From Nitrososphaerota archaeon (GTDB lineage: Archaea; Thermoproteota; Nitrososphaeria; Nitrososphaerales; CADDZS01), in assembly GCA_027314685.1 (NCBI GenBank), contig DAHVAI010000223.1, positions 1-9,292 on the forward strand: a DNA stretch of 9,292 bases, read 5' to 3'. Below the pieces are notes generated by a model. It was not told the DNA's origin. It searched no databases and saw only the letters and a list, made by a program, of their open reading frames with translations. Positions 1-5,918 of the stretch are shown piece after piece (the first letter of the stretch is position 1; each line of letters starts with the position of its first letter). A program made the position numbers and the translations under genes.

Positions 1-426
1 AATCTCCAAATTACACTTGATACTATGTTTTTCGTGCGCCATTATTTCTCTAAAGACGCCAGAGTCCTTCAAAAGACCAAGGAAATTCTCCGAAGGTCCG
101 TGTTGCAAGGTAGCCGCGGAATAATACCTACAATCGTCTTGTCAGAATTCTACTCGCAAGCTGCAAAGAGGGCTGGTGCCGCTGAAGCTGAACGGCGATT
201 CAACGAGATACTTGACTTCGGCCTCGAAGTCGTCAATCTAGATGCAACAATATCAAAGAAGGCTGGAGTACTTCGCCACAAATACGAGGAAAAGTTGCCC
301 TGGGGAGACTGTCTTATCGCGACTACAGGTATTGAATCGAAGAGTCATTACATCATAACGGAGGATCCCGAATTCAAGTCGTTCAGAGAAATCAAATCAA
401 GGACGATTGAAAATGTCAGTCTCTGA
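1..426 (+). CDS. PIN-domain toxin (VapC-like ribonuclease), 5'-truncated by the window edge
   Basis: This is the C-terminal bulk of a PIN-domain protein, the fold of VapC toxins, which are metal-dependent ribonucleases. The frame is open from base 1. The first catalytic aspartate lies in the motif LDTMFF, encoded just before the first ATG at 25, so translation must begin left of the window and the ATG at 25 is internal. The other expected acidic residues are visible: glutamate in IVLSEFYS, aspartate in PWGDCLIA and aspartate in ITEDPEF. The gene stops with TGA at 424-426. An antitoxin gene would be expected immediately upstream, outside the window. The PIN assignment is strong from motif order and length. 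The label toxin, rather than a stand-alone PIN nuclease, is inferred from the family and from the many TA pairs nearby. Confidence 0.85.
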   Translation, partial: NLQITLDTMFFVRHYFSKDARVLQKTKEILRRSVLQGSRGIIPTIVLSEFYSQAAKRAGAAEAERRFNEILDFGLEVVNLDATISKKAGVLRHKYEEKLPWGDCLIATTGIESKSHYIITEDPEFKSFREIKSRTIENVSL

Positions 427-541
427 AAGACCTGATCGAATCACTTACCTTCCTCCTTCTCTGCGACTACAATTATGATTGTTCCAATAAAATCGAAGCA
501 GAGTTTCACCCAAGGCCGGGAACTAGAGAAGACCTTTCGGT

Positions 542-609
542 ACCCTGCACGCATGAAGAATTTCACTTTTCTCCAGGTTTCGTATTCGGTGCGTTTTTTC
601 GTGCAGGGT
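542..609. repeat. Perfect 10-base inverted repeat with 48-base spacer
   Basis: ACCCTGCACG at 542-551 is exactly reverse-complemented as CGTGCAGGGT at 600-609. The spacer is 48 bases and ends in a T-run. It could form an RNA stem, mark the ends of a small decayed element, or be chance in this short region. No target-site duplication is obvious. Confidence 0.45.
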
Positions 610-704
610 CAGGAGCTAAGGCGATCGCCCTTAAGGGTTCTAGACTATATACAGGAGGTCTGGGAGCGGGAGCAAGAACGATCCTGATAGTTGAGCTTGC
701 CGCA

Positions 705-857
705 ATGGAATCTCGCACCTTCGTTACGGGCAAATTACGTGCACTTCATTTAAGGCTGGATGTAACCATGAATGTGTATGCACGGATAGAAGGTCGTCCA
801 GACAGAGATAGATCTGGAGGACTAGCGCTCCGGAGCCTAGCTAAAAAAGAAACATGA
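705..857 (+). CDS. Possible small unknown protein, coupled to the next frame
   Basis: A 50-residue frame begins at ATG 705 and ends at TGA 855-857. Its stop overlaps the ATG of the next small frame in the sequence ATGA, the usual sign of translational coupling. The same frame is open without interruption back to base 411 but has no ATG, GTG or TTG before 705, so it may be the 3' end of a longer gene that lost its start. The predicted protein is rich in arginine and leucine and matches no family I recognise. A TATATA sequence at about 646-651 could serve as a promoter element. It may be a chance open frame; the ATGA overlap is the main argument for it. Confidence 0.25.
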   Translation: MESRTFVTGKLRALHLRLDVTMNVYARIEGRPDRDRSGGLALRSLAKKET

Positions 858-997
858 CAATCAAGGAGGCGACGCGAGAGGCCTTGCGGTCTTGGACAGC
901 TTCTACCGCAGACCTCACGGAGCACCCGCTCTTCAAGCTAAAGCCCGTAGAGTTCAGGGCAGATGAAATCGAGACTTTCATGTACAAGAGGAAATAG
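854..997 (+). CDS. Small hypothetical protein (47 residues)
   Basis: The frame runs from ATG 854 to TAG 995-997, with an in-frame TAA at 842-844 just upstream, so the start is well bounded. The peptide has a balanced, protein-like composition: an N-terminal amphipathic stretch (TIKEATREALRSW) and a charged C-terminal part containing EHPLFKLKPVEF and ending MYKRK. The size and charge pattern would fit a TA antitoxin or its C-terminal remnant, but I do not recognise the family. It converges on the reverse-strand VapC gene that ends at 1003, five bases beyond its stop. Its start overlaps the stop of the preceding frame as ATGA. Confidence 0.4.
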   Translation: MTIKEATREALRSWTASTADLTEHPLFKLKPVEFRADEIETFMYKRK

Positions 998-1002
998 AAT
1001 TC

Positions 1003-1395
1003 CTACCAGGACTCCACCTTGAGGCCCTTGATCCGGGAAAAATGATCCTTGTTTCTCGTCATGATTGGCAGGCTGTTTGCAACCGATATGCCTGCAATCA
1101 GCGCATCTCTGAAATCGATTAGACCGCCTTCTTTTGCTAGGTCTGCGAGAATCTTCCCTGCCTTATCCGACGAACTAACATCAAGAGGAAGAACATCCAT
1201 GCGACTGAGTAACGCATTCGTCTTTTCCAGGTTGTTTTCCGATTCTTCAGATTTGTATGCCCCGTAGAACAGCTCAAACGCGCTCACAGAGGTGGTAGCC
1301 TGTCTTCCTTCCCGGTCAAGATCGTCCATCCTATTCTGCGCTTCCTTCTTTCCTCGCAGAACCGCCACCAGAAAATCAGTGTCAATGCATCTCAA
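1003..1395 (-). CDS. vapC: VapC-type PIN-domain ribonuclease toxin
   Basis: This is a 130-residue PIN protein of normal VapC length. The catalytic acidic set is in place: D5 in the N-terminal strand (CIDTDFLV), E41 in AFELFYGAY, D97 in IDFRDALIAG, and the TRNKDHF segment with D117 near the C-terminus. VapC toxins cleave RNA (often tRNA or rRNA) and are held inactive by their VapB partner. The gene lies directly downstream of the VapB gene on the reverse strand. The antitoxin stop TGA and this start overlap as TTGA, so the start is TTG; no ATG gives a complete PIN fold. A GGAGG sequence about 10 bases upstream, inside the antitoxin gene, may help initiation. Known: PIN/VapC activity. Inferred: the RNA target. 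Confidence 0.9.
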   Translation of the reverse strand: MRCIDTDFLVAVLRGKKEAQNRMDDLDREGRQATTSVSAFELFYGAYKSEESENNLEKTNALLSRMDVLPLDVSSSDKAGKILADLAKEGGLIDFRDALIAGISVANSLPIMTRNKDHFSRIKGLKVESW

Positions 1396-1616
1396 GATAC
1401 CAGTCCCTCCGTTGCCTTCTTCCAGCCCTTTGAGAGCTCACGTTTCATTGCGTTTTCTTCTTCGTTTGTCATCTTCCAGCCACCAAAGCAGTCTGAAAGC
1501 TTGCCACTTCTCTGCGCGAGGCGCAGTATGGTTTGAGTGAAGCTCTCGTCGCCCTTCTTTTCCCGCTGCAGGGCGTCATAAGCCTCCTTGGTTATGGAGA
1601 TGTTCTTGGTCGCCAT
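1392..1616 (-). CDS. vapB: VapB antitoxin, archaeal DUF217 type
   Basis: This 74-residue protein has the pattern of the archaeal VapB family formerly called DUF217: an N-terminal strand (KNISITKEAYDAL), then the GDESFTQTILRL segment, then a charged C-terminal tail that would wrap the PIN toxin. The ATG at 1616 is chosen over an in-frame ATG at 1640. The longer version would add only a Tyr-Pro repeat peptide encoded by short tandem repeats, and the ATG at 1616 sits about 27 bases after a good TATA-like element, as for leaderless archaeal mRNA. It forms a two-gene operon with the VapC gene, sharing four bases. VapB proteins normally bind their own promoter and repress it. Confidence 0.87.
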   Translation of the reverse strand: MATKNISITKEAYDALQREKKGDESFTQTILRLAQRSGKLSDCFGGWKMTNEEENAMKRELSKGWKKATEGLVS

Positions 1617-1639
1617 GTATGGGTATGGGTATGTGTGCA

Positions 1640-1647
1640 TAGATAAG
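1640..1647 (-). promoter_or_regulatory. TATA-like box for the reverse-strand vapBC operon
   Basis: On the reverse strand the sequence CTTATCTA ends 23 bases before the ATG at 1616, putting its centre about 27 bases ahead. That is the spacing expected for an archaeal promoter giving a leaderless transcript. Between the box and the ATG are short CATACC tandem repeats, possible operator sequence. Confidence 0.55.
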
Positions 1648-1666
1648 CCTTGTTTCGCTCAACGGC

Positions 1667-1783
1667 CTATTCAAAGAGCCCAGGAGCTGTGGCTTTCACT
1701 GCTTTCTTGAAATCTTCAATGTCCTGCTTTGGTCCGGTGAAATCAATGTCTCTGGTTGAAGACTTCAGATTCAAAAGTGTCAT
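1667..1783 (-). pseudogene. Fragment of a DUF6036-like nucleotidyltransferase gene
   Basis: The 38-residue reverse frame contains LLNLKSSTRDIDFTGP followed by KQDIEDFKKAVKA and then stops at TAG 1667-1669. The leucine-rich turn, S/A-T-K/R-D-I-D and the following TGP(x)nDI are typical of nucleotidyltransferase-like proteins of the DUF6036 group, where they come just after the GG motif and are followed by more than 100 further residues. Here the GG.A part is lost at the 5' side (an in-frame TGA lies five codons before the ATG) and the C-terminal half is missing. Such proteins often act in TA-like pairs. The family identification comes from memory of motif order, not a search. Confidence 0.5.
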
Positions 1784-2108
1784 CCGGCCAGAGCTTCAGC
1801 TAGGTTTTCATCAACCCTTGATGATACGTCCTTCCTCCTGCTAGCAAGAGCAAACTTCTGAGCGTGCACAACGGATTGCAGGTCTCCGCGATAATTGTCG
1901 GTCTCTCGCTCTGCCGCTAAAAGAGTGAAACGAAGGGGCCCCTACGAGCTTTCCCAGTCCGTCTCCGTCGCGACTCGCCTGCTCCATCTTCTTCCTTGAC
2001 GAAACTTTGACTTTCGCGTCATGCAAAATTTGTCACTTTGTGCTCTTCGGTCTACTATTCAATGAATTTCATTGTACACTGGACGTGTATTCTCTTCGCA
2101 CTTGGATC
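1784..2108. other. Gene-poor stretch with possible reverse-strand coding relics
   Basis: No intact gene is evident. On the reverse strand a frame starting at ATG 2026 begins with a lysine-rich peptide, and from about 1930 to 1781 a different reverse frame is open for some 50 codons, ending at a TGA where the nucleotidyltransferase fragment begins. The pattern fits one decayed gene with two or more frameshifts leading into that fragment. A short palindrome, CAATGAA-T-TTCATTG, lies at 2060-2074, downstream of the RelE-like toxin gene. Confidence 0.3.
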
Positions 2109-2363
2109 TTATTCGTATACATTTCCGCGTGGACCGACATCGTAGAAGATGATTTTCTTCTCGCGCTCGTCTATCTTGTAGAGTATGCGATAACTACCGA
2201 CCCTGTCCTTCCAAAGACCAGACAAATCGCCTCTCAATCTCAGTCCGGCGTAAGGATCCTCGCAGAGCTGTTTGACTCGCTGTTTTATGCGCGAACTTTT
2301 ATTCGGTTGTAGTTTCTTAAACTGTTTCAGAAAAATATTCAGGAATACAGCTTGGTAGGTCAA
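2109..2363 (-). CDS. relE: RelE/ParE-family toxin
   Basis: This is an 84-residue protein of typical RelE size. The order of elements matches: two N-terminal helices rich in lysine and glutamine, a GLRLRGDLSGLWKDRVG segment, the signature strand SYRILYKID, a final strand IIFYDVG and the C-terminal GPRGNVYE. R54, R59 and R79 are in positions where RelE-type mRNA interferases carry basic residues. RelE toxins cut mRNA in the ribosomal A site; ParE relatives inhibit gyrase. Sequence alone cannot fully separate the two, but the YRILY pattern suits RelE. The start is TTG, overlapping the antitoxin stop as TTGA. It is the second gene of a reverse-strand pair with the antitoxin at 2360-2593. Confidence 0.88.
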   Translation of the reverse strand: MTYQAVFLNIFLKQFKKLQPNKSSRIKQRVKQLCEDPYAGLRLRGDLSGLWKDRVGSYRILYKIDEREKKIIFYDVGPRGNVYE

Positions 2364-2593
2364 CTCGCCAAAATCCTATCAATTTCTGCCGCGTTCCGCG
2401 CAACCTTGTACTGACCACGAGAATACTCTCTCTCACCGATCTTCAGTCTTCGCACTGTTTCCTTATCCAGCTGAACTTCTAGGGTTTCCACGACTTCGTT
2501 AACCTTGATGGATGCCGCGAGCAGTTCCGTAGCAAGCTCCTTCGAAAGCTGTATGGTTGGACGCTTCTTGGACAAGATTGCTTCACCTCGCAT
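2360..2593 (-). CDS. relB: RelB-like antitoxin partner
   Basis: This 77-residue protein immediately precedes the RelE-like toxin and shares its last four bases with the toxin start. The N-terminal part (KKRPTIQLSKELATELL) could form a DNA-binding strand and helix. The middle contains VVETLEVQLDKETVRRLKIGE and the tail is YSRGQYKVA; archaeal RelB-like antitoxins have a comparable helix and a tail with a (S/R)-x-G-x-Y/V pattern. The start is uncertain. ATG 2593 gives the longest form. A TTG at 2573-2575 has a good Shine-Dalgarno sequence seven bases upstream, and the nearest TATA-like box lies only about 18 bases from ATG 2593, which favours the shorter 71-residue form. Confidence 0.8.
   Translation of the reverse strand: MRGEAILSKKRPTIQLSKELATELLAASIKVNEVVETLEVQLDKETVRRLKIGEREYSRGQYKVARNAAEIDRILAS
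2583..2589 (-). promoter_or_regulatory. Shine-Dalgarno GAGGTGA that may set the RelB-like start
   Basis: On the reverse strand GAGGTGA, a strong match to the archaeal anti-SD complement, lies seven bases before the TTG at 2573-2575 and inside the coding region if ATG 2593 were used. It argues for initiation at TTG. Confidence 0.5.
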
Positions 2594-2607
2594 TATGGCT
2601 TAACTCA

Positions 2608-2615
2608 CTTATAAG
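2608..2615 (-). promoter_or_regulatory. TATA-like palindrome CTTATAAG of the relBE-like pair
   Basis: CTTATAAG is both a TATA-like element and a perfect palindrome. Its centre is about 18 bases before ATG 2593 and about 36 before TTG 2575. Transcription starting about 26 bases downstream would begin after ATG 2593, consistent with use of the downstream TTG. Confidence 0.45.
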
Positions 2616-2978
2616 GGGTACCACGTTCAACAAATCGCAGTTCACATAGACGACGTTGCGCAGGTTTAGTCAAATATCGGTCGGAATTGATCATACTCTA
2701 ATTGTCTATCAAGAGGGTTAAGGATTGAAAATTCTCAAGACATCTAAGAAAAGACGGTAGCGGCGTTGCATGTACAAAGTACAGGTCTTGAATTATTCGG
2801 CTAAGCTGCTTGTTTGGGATTGAGGCCAAGATACAGCGCATCCTTCAGAAAGATCTTACAATTTCTTCCCTTTCTGCGTCGCAGCGTATCTCTTGTCTCT
2901 CATTTCCCCGCGGATATGGATCCTAACTTGTTCAAATGCCAGCTTGCTTGGCCGGTGCTTATGCGGCCTGAAACACGC
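2616..2978. other. Divergent intergenic spacer, no intact gene
   Basis: This stretch separates the reverse relBE-like pair from the forward vapBC pair. I see no intact gene and no tRNA. It contains a small palindrome, TGTAC-AAA-GTACA, at 2771-2783, and reverse-strand coding relics described at 2801-2992. Confidence 0.5.
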
Positions 2979-2992
2979 GTATAAGTAAGATT
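2801..2992 (-). pseudogene. Possible decayed coding relic of unknown family
   Basis: On the reverse strand a frame without a start is open from about 2992 to TAA 2856-2858 and contains KLAFEQVRIHIRGEMRDKRY. In the frame one base over, protein-like sequence continues (CKIFLKDALYLGLNPKQAA) to TAG 2801-2803. Joined by a single frameshift near 2860, the two would give about 60 residues of basic, protein-like sequence. I do not recognise the family. The relic's 5' end runs into the vapB promoter repeats. This may be chance. Confidence 0.25.
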
Positions 2993-3008
2993 ACTTATTT
3001 TACTTATT
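2979..3008 (+). promoter_or_regulatory. Promoter/operator of the forward vapBC operon: palindrome plus tandem repeat
   Basis: ATAAGTAA (2981-2988) and TTACTTAT (2991-2998) form a perfect eight-base inverted repeat with a two-base spacer. TTACTTATT is also tandemly repeated at 2991-2999 and 3000-3008. The element GTATAAGTA at 2979-2987 is a good TATA box; transcription would start near 3010, almost at the ATG at 3016. Overlap of repeats with the promoter is what is expected for autorepression by a ribbon-helix-helix antitoxin. Confidence 0.65.
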
Positions 3009-3015
3009 GCGCATA

Positions 3016-3261
3016 ATGCCCAACGTAACACTCGCGGTTCCCGAAGAGCTTCACAAGATAATGAAGAACCATCCCGAGATAAAGTGGACCGAGGTGGCGC
3101 GTAACGCGATGAAGGAATATGCTATACGTCTCGAGGTCTTAGACGATATCACGAGAAAGAGCAAGTTCACCGAGAATGACTCGCTTGAGATGGGTGAGGA
3201 ATTGAAGGAAAACATCGCAAAGAGATACAAGAAAGCATTGAAGAGAAGGCAAGGCGTTTGA
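3016..3261 (+). CDS. vapB: VapB antitoxin, ribbon-helix-helix type
   Basis: This 81-residue protein begins with a strand, [15 protein letters not shown], followed by the [14 protein letters not shown] helix, the classic archaeal VapB ribbon-helix-helix pattern for DNA binding and dimerisation. The C-terminal third is highly charged and would bind and inhibit the toxin. ATG 3016 is chosen because an upstream in-frame TTG at 3007 lies inside the operator repeats and likely before or at the transcription start. The gene stop TGA overlaps the toxin start as TTGA, so the two genes form an operon. Autorepression through the palindrome at 2981-2998 is inferred from family behaviour. Confidence 0.9.
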   Translation: MPNVTLAVPEELHKIMKNHPEIKWTEVARNAMKEYAIRLEVLDDITRKSKFTENDSLEMGEELKENIAKRYKKALKRRQGV

Positions 3262-3647
3262 AACTTGTCGTTGACACAAATGTCATACTGAGCGCATCGA
3301 TCAGGAATTCTACCAGCAGGTCTGTCATCCTAAACCCAAATCACGAGCTCTTCATTCCAGAGTTTGCCCTGGACGAAGTGGAGAAAAACTATGACCTTTT
3401 GAGTGAAAAGTCTGGTCTGCCTCTGGAAGAGATAAGGCTGCTATACGACGTGATGAAACTTAAGTTGGAGGTTATCCCTGTTGCGGACATACTGGACCGC
3501 TATGAAAAGCCGGAGAGGGCAATCGCAAAAGTTGACGAGAAAGATGTTCCGTTCCTGGCAGCTGCGCTGAGCATAGATTGCGACGGGATATGGAGTAATG
3601 ACGGTCATCTGAAGAAGCAAAGATTAGTCAAAGTATGGAGCTCGTGA
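3258..3647 (+). CDS. vapC: VapC-type PIN-domain ribonuclease toxin
   Basis: This 129-residue PIN protein starts with [12 protein letters not shown], carrying the first catalytic aspartate (D6). E40 follows in FALDEVEKN, then [13 protein letters not shown] with D96, and finally IWSNDGHL with D115. These four acidic positions form the PIN metal site. It is the toxin of the pair with the VapB gene upstream. The start is TTG, nested in the antitoxin stop as TTGA. The DEKDVPFLA and WSNDGHL motifs belong to the PIN subgroup typical of archaeal ribbon-helix-helix VapB partners. A hairpin followed by T-rich sequence lies shortly downstream. Confidence 0.9.
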   Translation: MKLVVDTNVILSASIRNSTSRSVILNPNHELFIPEFALDEVEKNYDLLSEKSGLPLEEIRLLYDVMKLKLEVIPVADILDRYEKPERAIAKVDEKDVPFLAAALSIDCDGIWSNDGHLKKQRLVKVWSS

Positions 3648-3665
3648 AAGAGTTAGGTATGGACT

Positions 3666-3701
3666 GATCAGTACGCCATTTTGATAACTGATCTTTGTTT
3701 G
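3666..3701 (+). terminator. Possible terminator after vapC
   Basis: GATCAGT at 3666-3672 pairs with ACTGATC at 3687-3693 across a 14-base loop, and the second arm is followed by the T-rich run TTTGTTTG. Archaeal termination relies mostly on T-runs, so the hairpin may be incidental, but the position between vapC and the next promoter is suitable. Confidence 0.4.
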
Positions 3702-3718
3702 TACAGAATTTAGCTTAG

Positions 3719-3725
3719 TTTATCT
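3719..3725 (+). promoter_or_regulatory. TATA-like box for the NurA-like gene
   Basis: TTTATCT is centred about 32 bases before ATG 3754, implying a transcript leader of only a few bases. No clear Shine-Dalgarno sequence precedes the ATG. Confidence 0.4.
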
Positions 3726-3753
3726 TCTCGCAAAGCTGACCTGAATTCACAGG

Positions 3754-5049
3754 ATGACAGTCGAAAAGTCGAACAGTTTGCTCTCTGACAGACTGCGAAA
3801 CACCGGGAAGATCTTGAGGGAGAGCGCAGAGCAGCAGATCTTAGACCACAACAACCGCTTTCAGACAATCAACAAGTTTTACGATAATCTGTTTCAAGAC
3901 CTTTTAGTACAGGACTTTGACAGGAAACAGGCGCTCAAGACTGCCCTGGCGATGTTTGGATCTGGCGAATTCAACTTTGTCGCAGTCGATGGCACAGAGT
4001 ATTCGAAGCCGATCTTTGACATGGTTGCGTTCTTTGGCGGGTCGTATGCCTGCGAGGGTAGTGTATCTCTTTCAGAAGAGGGAGCCAAGGTGAGCTACAA
4101 GGATAGCCAGTTCGTGAAGGAAGGTATCGGAATTTCATCCTGCGCGCCGGTCTACGTGGACAAGATACCCGAGATCGATCATACGTTTCTAGACATTAGC
4201 CAGCCCGGAGAGGCAAACCTCAGAAAGCAGCTTTCCGAGGACACCGTGATCAACAACAGCTCCATTTCAAACTGGATAATGACGTTTTCAGAGTTTTACC
4301 TTGCATACAAGTTTGCAGTTGATGGTTCAAGGAAGGTGAAACTGATACTGCTTGACAGAAACCTTGCTGCGATGCTTGGTAGCGTGCTTTACGACACGTC
4401 AAAGAGAGCCTTGTGGAAGACTAGCTCAGCAATCCACGGGTTGGAGGTAGACGGGATACCTGTAGATGACAATGAACTCGCCTACGGAAGGCAGCGGCTT
4501 TCCAATTTTGCACTGGACGTCCCGTCGCCAAGGGGAGACTACCTGAGATACAGAATCATCCAGATCGTGGAGAAGGGACCTGCCACGAAGGAGGAGATAT
4601 TCTCTCCACTTGGGTTAGGGCAGGACGAGAAGCGTATCGCAAGGGCTAGTAGATACCTTGGCCGATCTGTAAGCGAGGGATACCTGGTCCTTGATGGGGA
4701 AAAGTACTCGCTGAGTAAGAGATACGAGGGCATGTGGGCTAGACTATGCAAAGCAACTGAAAGAATTGGAAAGCAGCTGTTCGAGGATTCTGGGAAGACA
4801 AATCCGCTTCAGATAACGAAGAATGGGAAGGAAGAATGGCTTTCCACGCTAGATCTGGGATTTCTCACGCTGTTCTGCCTATACATGCTTGTGGAAGAAT
4901 GCTGGAAGAGAAATATTCTGCTCATCGGGATCACAAAGGACACTACCGCGAAGTCTTTCTCTACCTCTTTGCATTCAACGTCGTGGACTTGCTTAGGCGC
5001 AAACAGAATATGGAGTACAGGCGAAGCAGTAGCGAGCTTAGGTTGGTGA
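3754..5049 (+). CDS. NurA-family nuclease with winged-helix insert, C-terminus replaced by out-of-frame sequence
   Basis: The protein resembles NurA, the metal-dependent 5'-3' nuclease that acts with the HerA ATPase in archaeal DNA-end processing. Motifs in order: FVAVDGTEYS (D79), LILLDRNLAAM (D201), then STLDLGFLTLF and the final ILLIGITKDTTAK (D396). A segment at about 262-325 (YLRYRIIQIVEKGPATKEEIF through GYLVLDGEKYSL) reads as an inserted winged-helix domain. After about residue 402 the family similarity ends: the last 30 residues (from STSLHSTSWTC) are a Ser/Thr/Trp-rich tail, while the reading frame one base back encodes McrC-like sequence. NurA normally continues with more strands, so this is probably a truncated, perhaps inactive, protein. 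No HerA gene is in the window. Confidence 0.7.
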   Translation: MTVEKSNSLLSDRLRNTGKILRESAEQQILDHNNRFQTINKFYDNLFQDLLVQDFDRKQALKTALAMFGSGEFNFVAVDGTEYSKPIFDMVAFFGGSYACEGSVSLSEEGAKVSYKDSQFVKEGIGISSCAPVYVDKIPEIDHTFLDISQPGEANLRKQLSEDTVINNSSISNWIMTFSEFYLAYKFAVDGSRKVKLILLDRNLAAMLGSVLYDTSKRALWKTSSAIHGLEVDGIPVDDNELAYGRQRLSNFALDVPSPRGDYLRYRIIQIVEKGPATKEEIFSPLGLGQDEKRIARASRYLGRSVSEGYLVLDGEKYSLSKRYEGMWARLCKATERIGKQLFEDSGKTNPLQITKNGKEEWLSTLDLGFLTLFCLYMLVEECWKRNILLIGITKDTTAKSFSTSLHSTSWTCLGANRIWSTGEAVASLGW

Positions 5050-5918
5050 AGGGAAGAATCGACTTCTCAAGATATACCAATCCATCGATGTACCATATAG
5101 TCCCCTGCGAGTATTTCGAACGTGATTCCGAAAACAAAATCAATCAAATTTTGAAGTACACATCCTTTCTGTTGTTTCAGATTTCAGAGAACCGCGAAAC
5201 CTCAAAACTTCTCCAAGAGGCTCTGGAATTGCTTGATTCTACCGAACTAAGACCAGTCCAAGTAGAGCAGATTAAAGAAATCACTTTTCATCGATTGAAT
5301 ATTGAATTCAAACCGTTTGTCAAGTTTTGTGAATTGTTTCTCAGGCACTCAACGCTTGCTCTTCAGGCATCCAATATTGAGACGTTTTCTTTGCTGATTC
5401 CTATGGAGTTAGTCTTTCAAGATTTCATTGCTCATATAATCAGCAGACATCGATCAGAATTGGGAATCGACGCAGAGGCAAAAATTCAGCTCCAAGAATA
5501 TTCTGATTTTCTTGCGAGATCAGATGATGATCGCGGTATATTTGCACTAAGACCAGATGTAGTAATCTCTACTCCATCGAAAATCGTGATAGATACTAAA
5601 TACAAGATCCTTAATCCTAATGAGAGAAAGTTAGGCGTATCACAATCTGACATGTATCAAATGTACGCCTATGCTCGACGCTTAAGTGCCAAAAAGGTGT
5701 TGTTATTGTATCCTAATCTTGAAAACTACGAGATTGATTATCATTGGTACTTTAAACAAGGCGCAGCTACCGAATCAGAAATCTACATCAGAACAATCGA
5801 CTTGGCCACTGATATGAGCACACGAGAAGGTTGGAAGAAATTCTTGCAGGATCTCAGGAGCATCGTTCATGAGTCTGGAATTGCATCGACAATTCCGTTT
5901 CCAAATGTTTCCACCTGA
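4836..5918 (+). CDS. McrC-family restriction subunit lacking its N-terminal part
   Basis: From about residue 39 on (VFLYLFAFNVVDLLRR) the protein follows McrC, the nuclease subunit recruited by the McrB GTPase motor to cut modified DNA. Seen in order: ELRLVKGRIDFSRY (residues 67-80), PCEYFERDSENKINQILKY (90-108), MELVFQDFI (190-198) and a PD-(D/E)xK core with RPDVVIS (D241) and IVIDTKYK (D253, K255), then QSDMYQMYAYA. The nuclease centre looks intact. The normal N-terminal McrB-binding part is absent. The first 38 residues from ATG 4836 are the NurA gene read out of frame, so the true start is unclear; ATG 5010 is another choice. No McrB gene lies upstream. From about 5080 the DNA appears more AT-rich than the NurA part. 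Confidence 0.72.
   Translation: MAFHARSGISHAVLPIHACGRMLEEKYSAHRDHKGHYREVFLYLFAFNVVDLLRRKQNMEYRRSSSELRLVKGRIDFSRYTNPSMYHIVPCEYFERDSENKINQILKYTSFLLFQISENRETSKLLQEALELLDSTELRPVQVEQIKEITFHRLNIEFKPFVKFCELFLRHSTLALQASNIETFSLLIPMELVFQDFIAHIISRHRSELGIDAEAKIQLQEYSDFLARSDDDRGIFALRPDVVISTPSKIVIDTKYKILNPNERKLGVSQSDMYQMYAYARRLSAKKVLLLYPNLENYEIDYHWYFKQGAATESEIYIRTIDLATDMSTREGWKKFLQDLRSIVHESGIASTIPFPNVST

Noticed and set aside
475..687. 70-residue forward frame from ATG 475
   Set aside because: No recognisable motif, no ribosome binding site, and it competes with a longer open frame (411-857) that ends in an ATGA overlap; probably chance.
854..997. Similarity of the 47-residue frame to a tryptophan synthase beta-chain segment
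   Set aside because: Only the short stretch KEATREALRSW recalls it; the remainder does not fit and no other part of that gene is present.
1049..1540. Forward frames opposite the reverse vapBC pair
   Set aside because: They are antisense shadows of well-supported PIN and VapB genes, with low-complexity Ser/Arg-rich translations.
1617..1640. N-terminal extension of the DUF217 VapB from ATG 1640
   Set aside because: Encoded by simple CATACC repeats between the TATA box and the ATG at 1616, so it would start before the likely transcription start.
4930..4975. Programmed -1 frameshift joining the NurA-like and McrC-like frames
   Set aside because: No classic slippery heptamer (X XXY YYZ) is visible at the switch and each side is a truncated member of its own family; a deletion joint is simpler.
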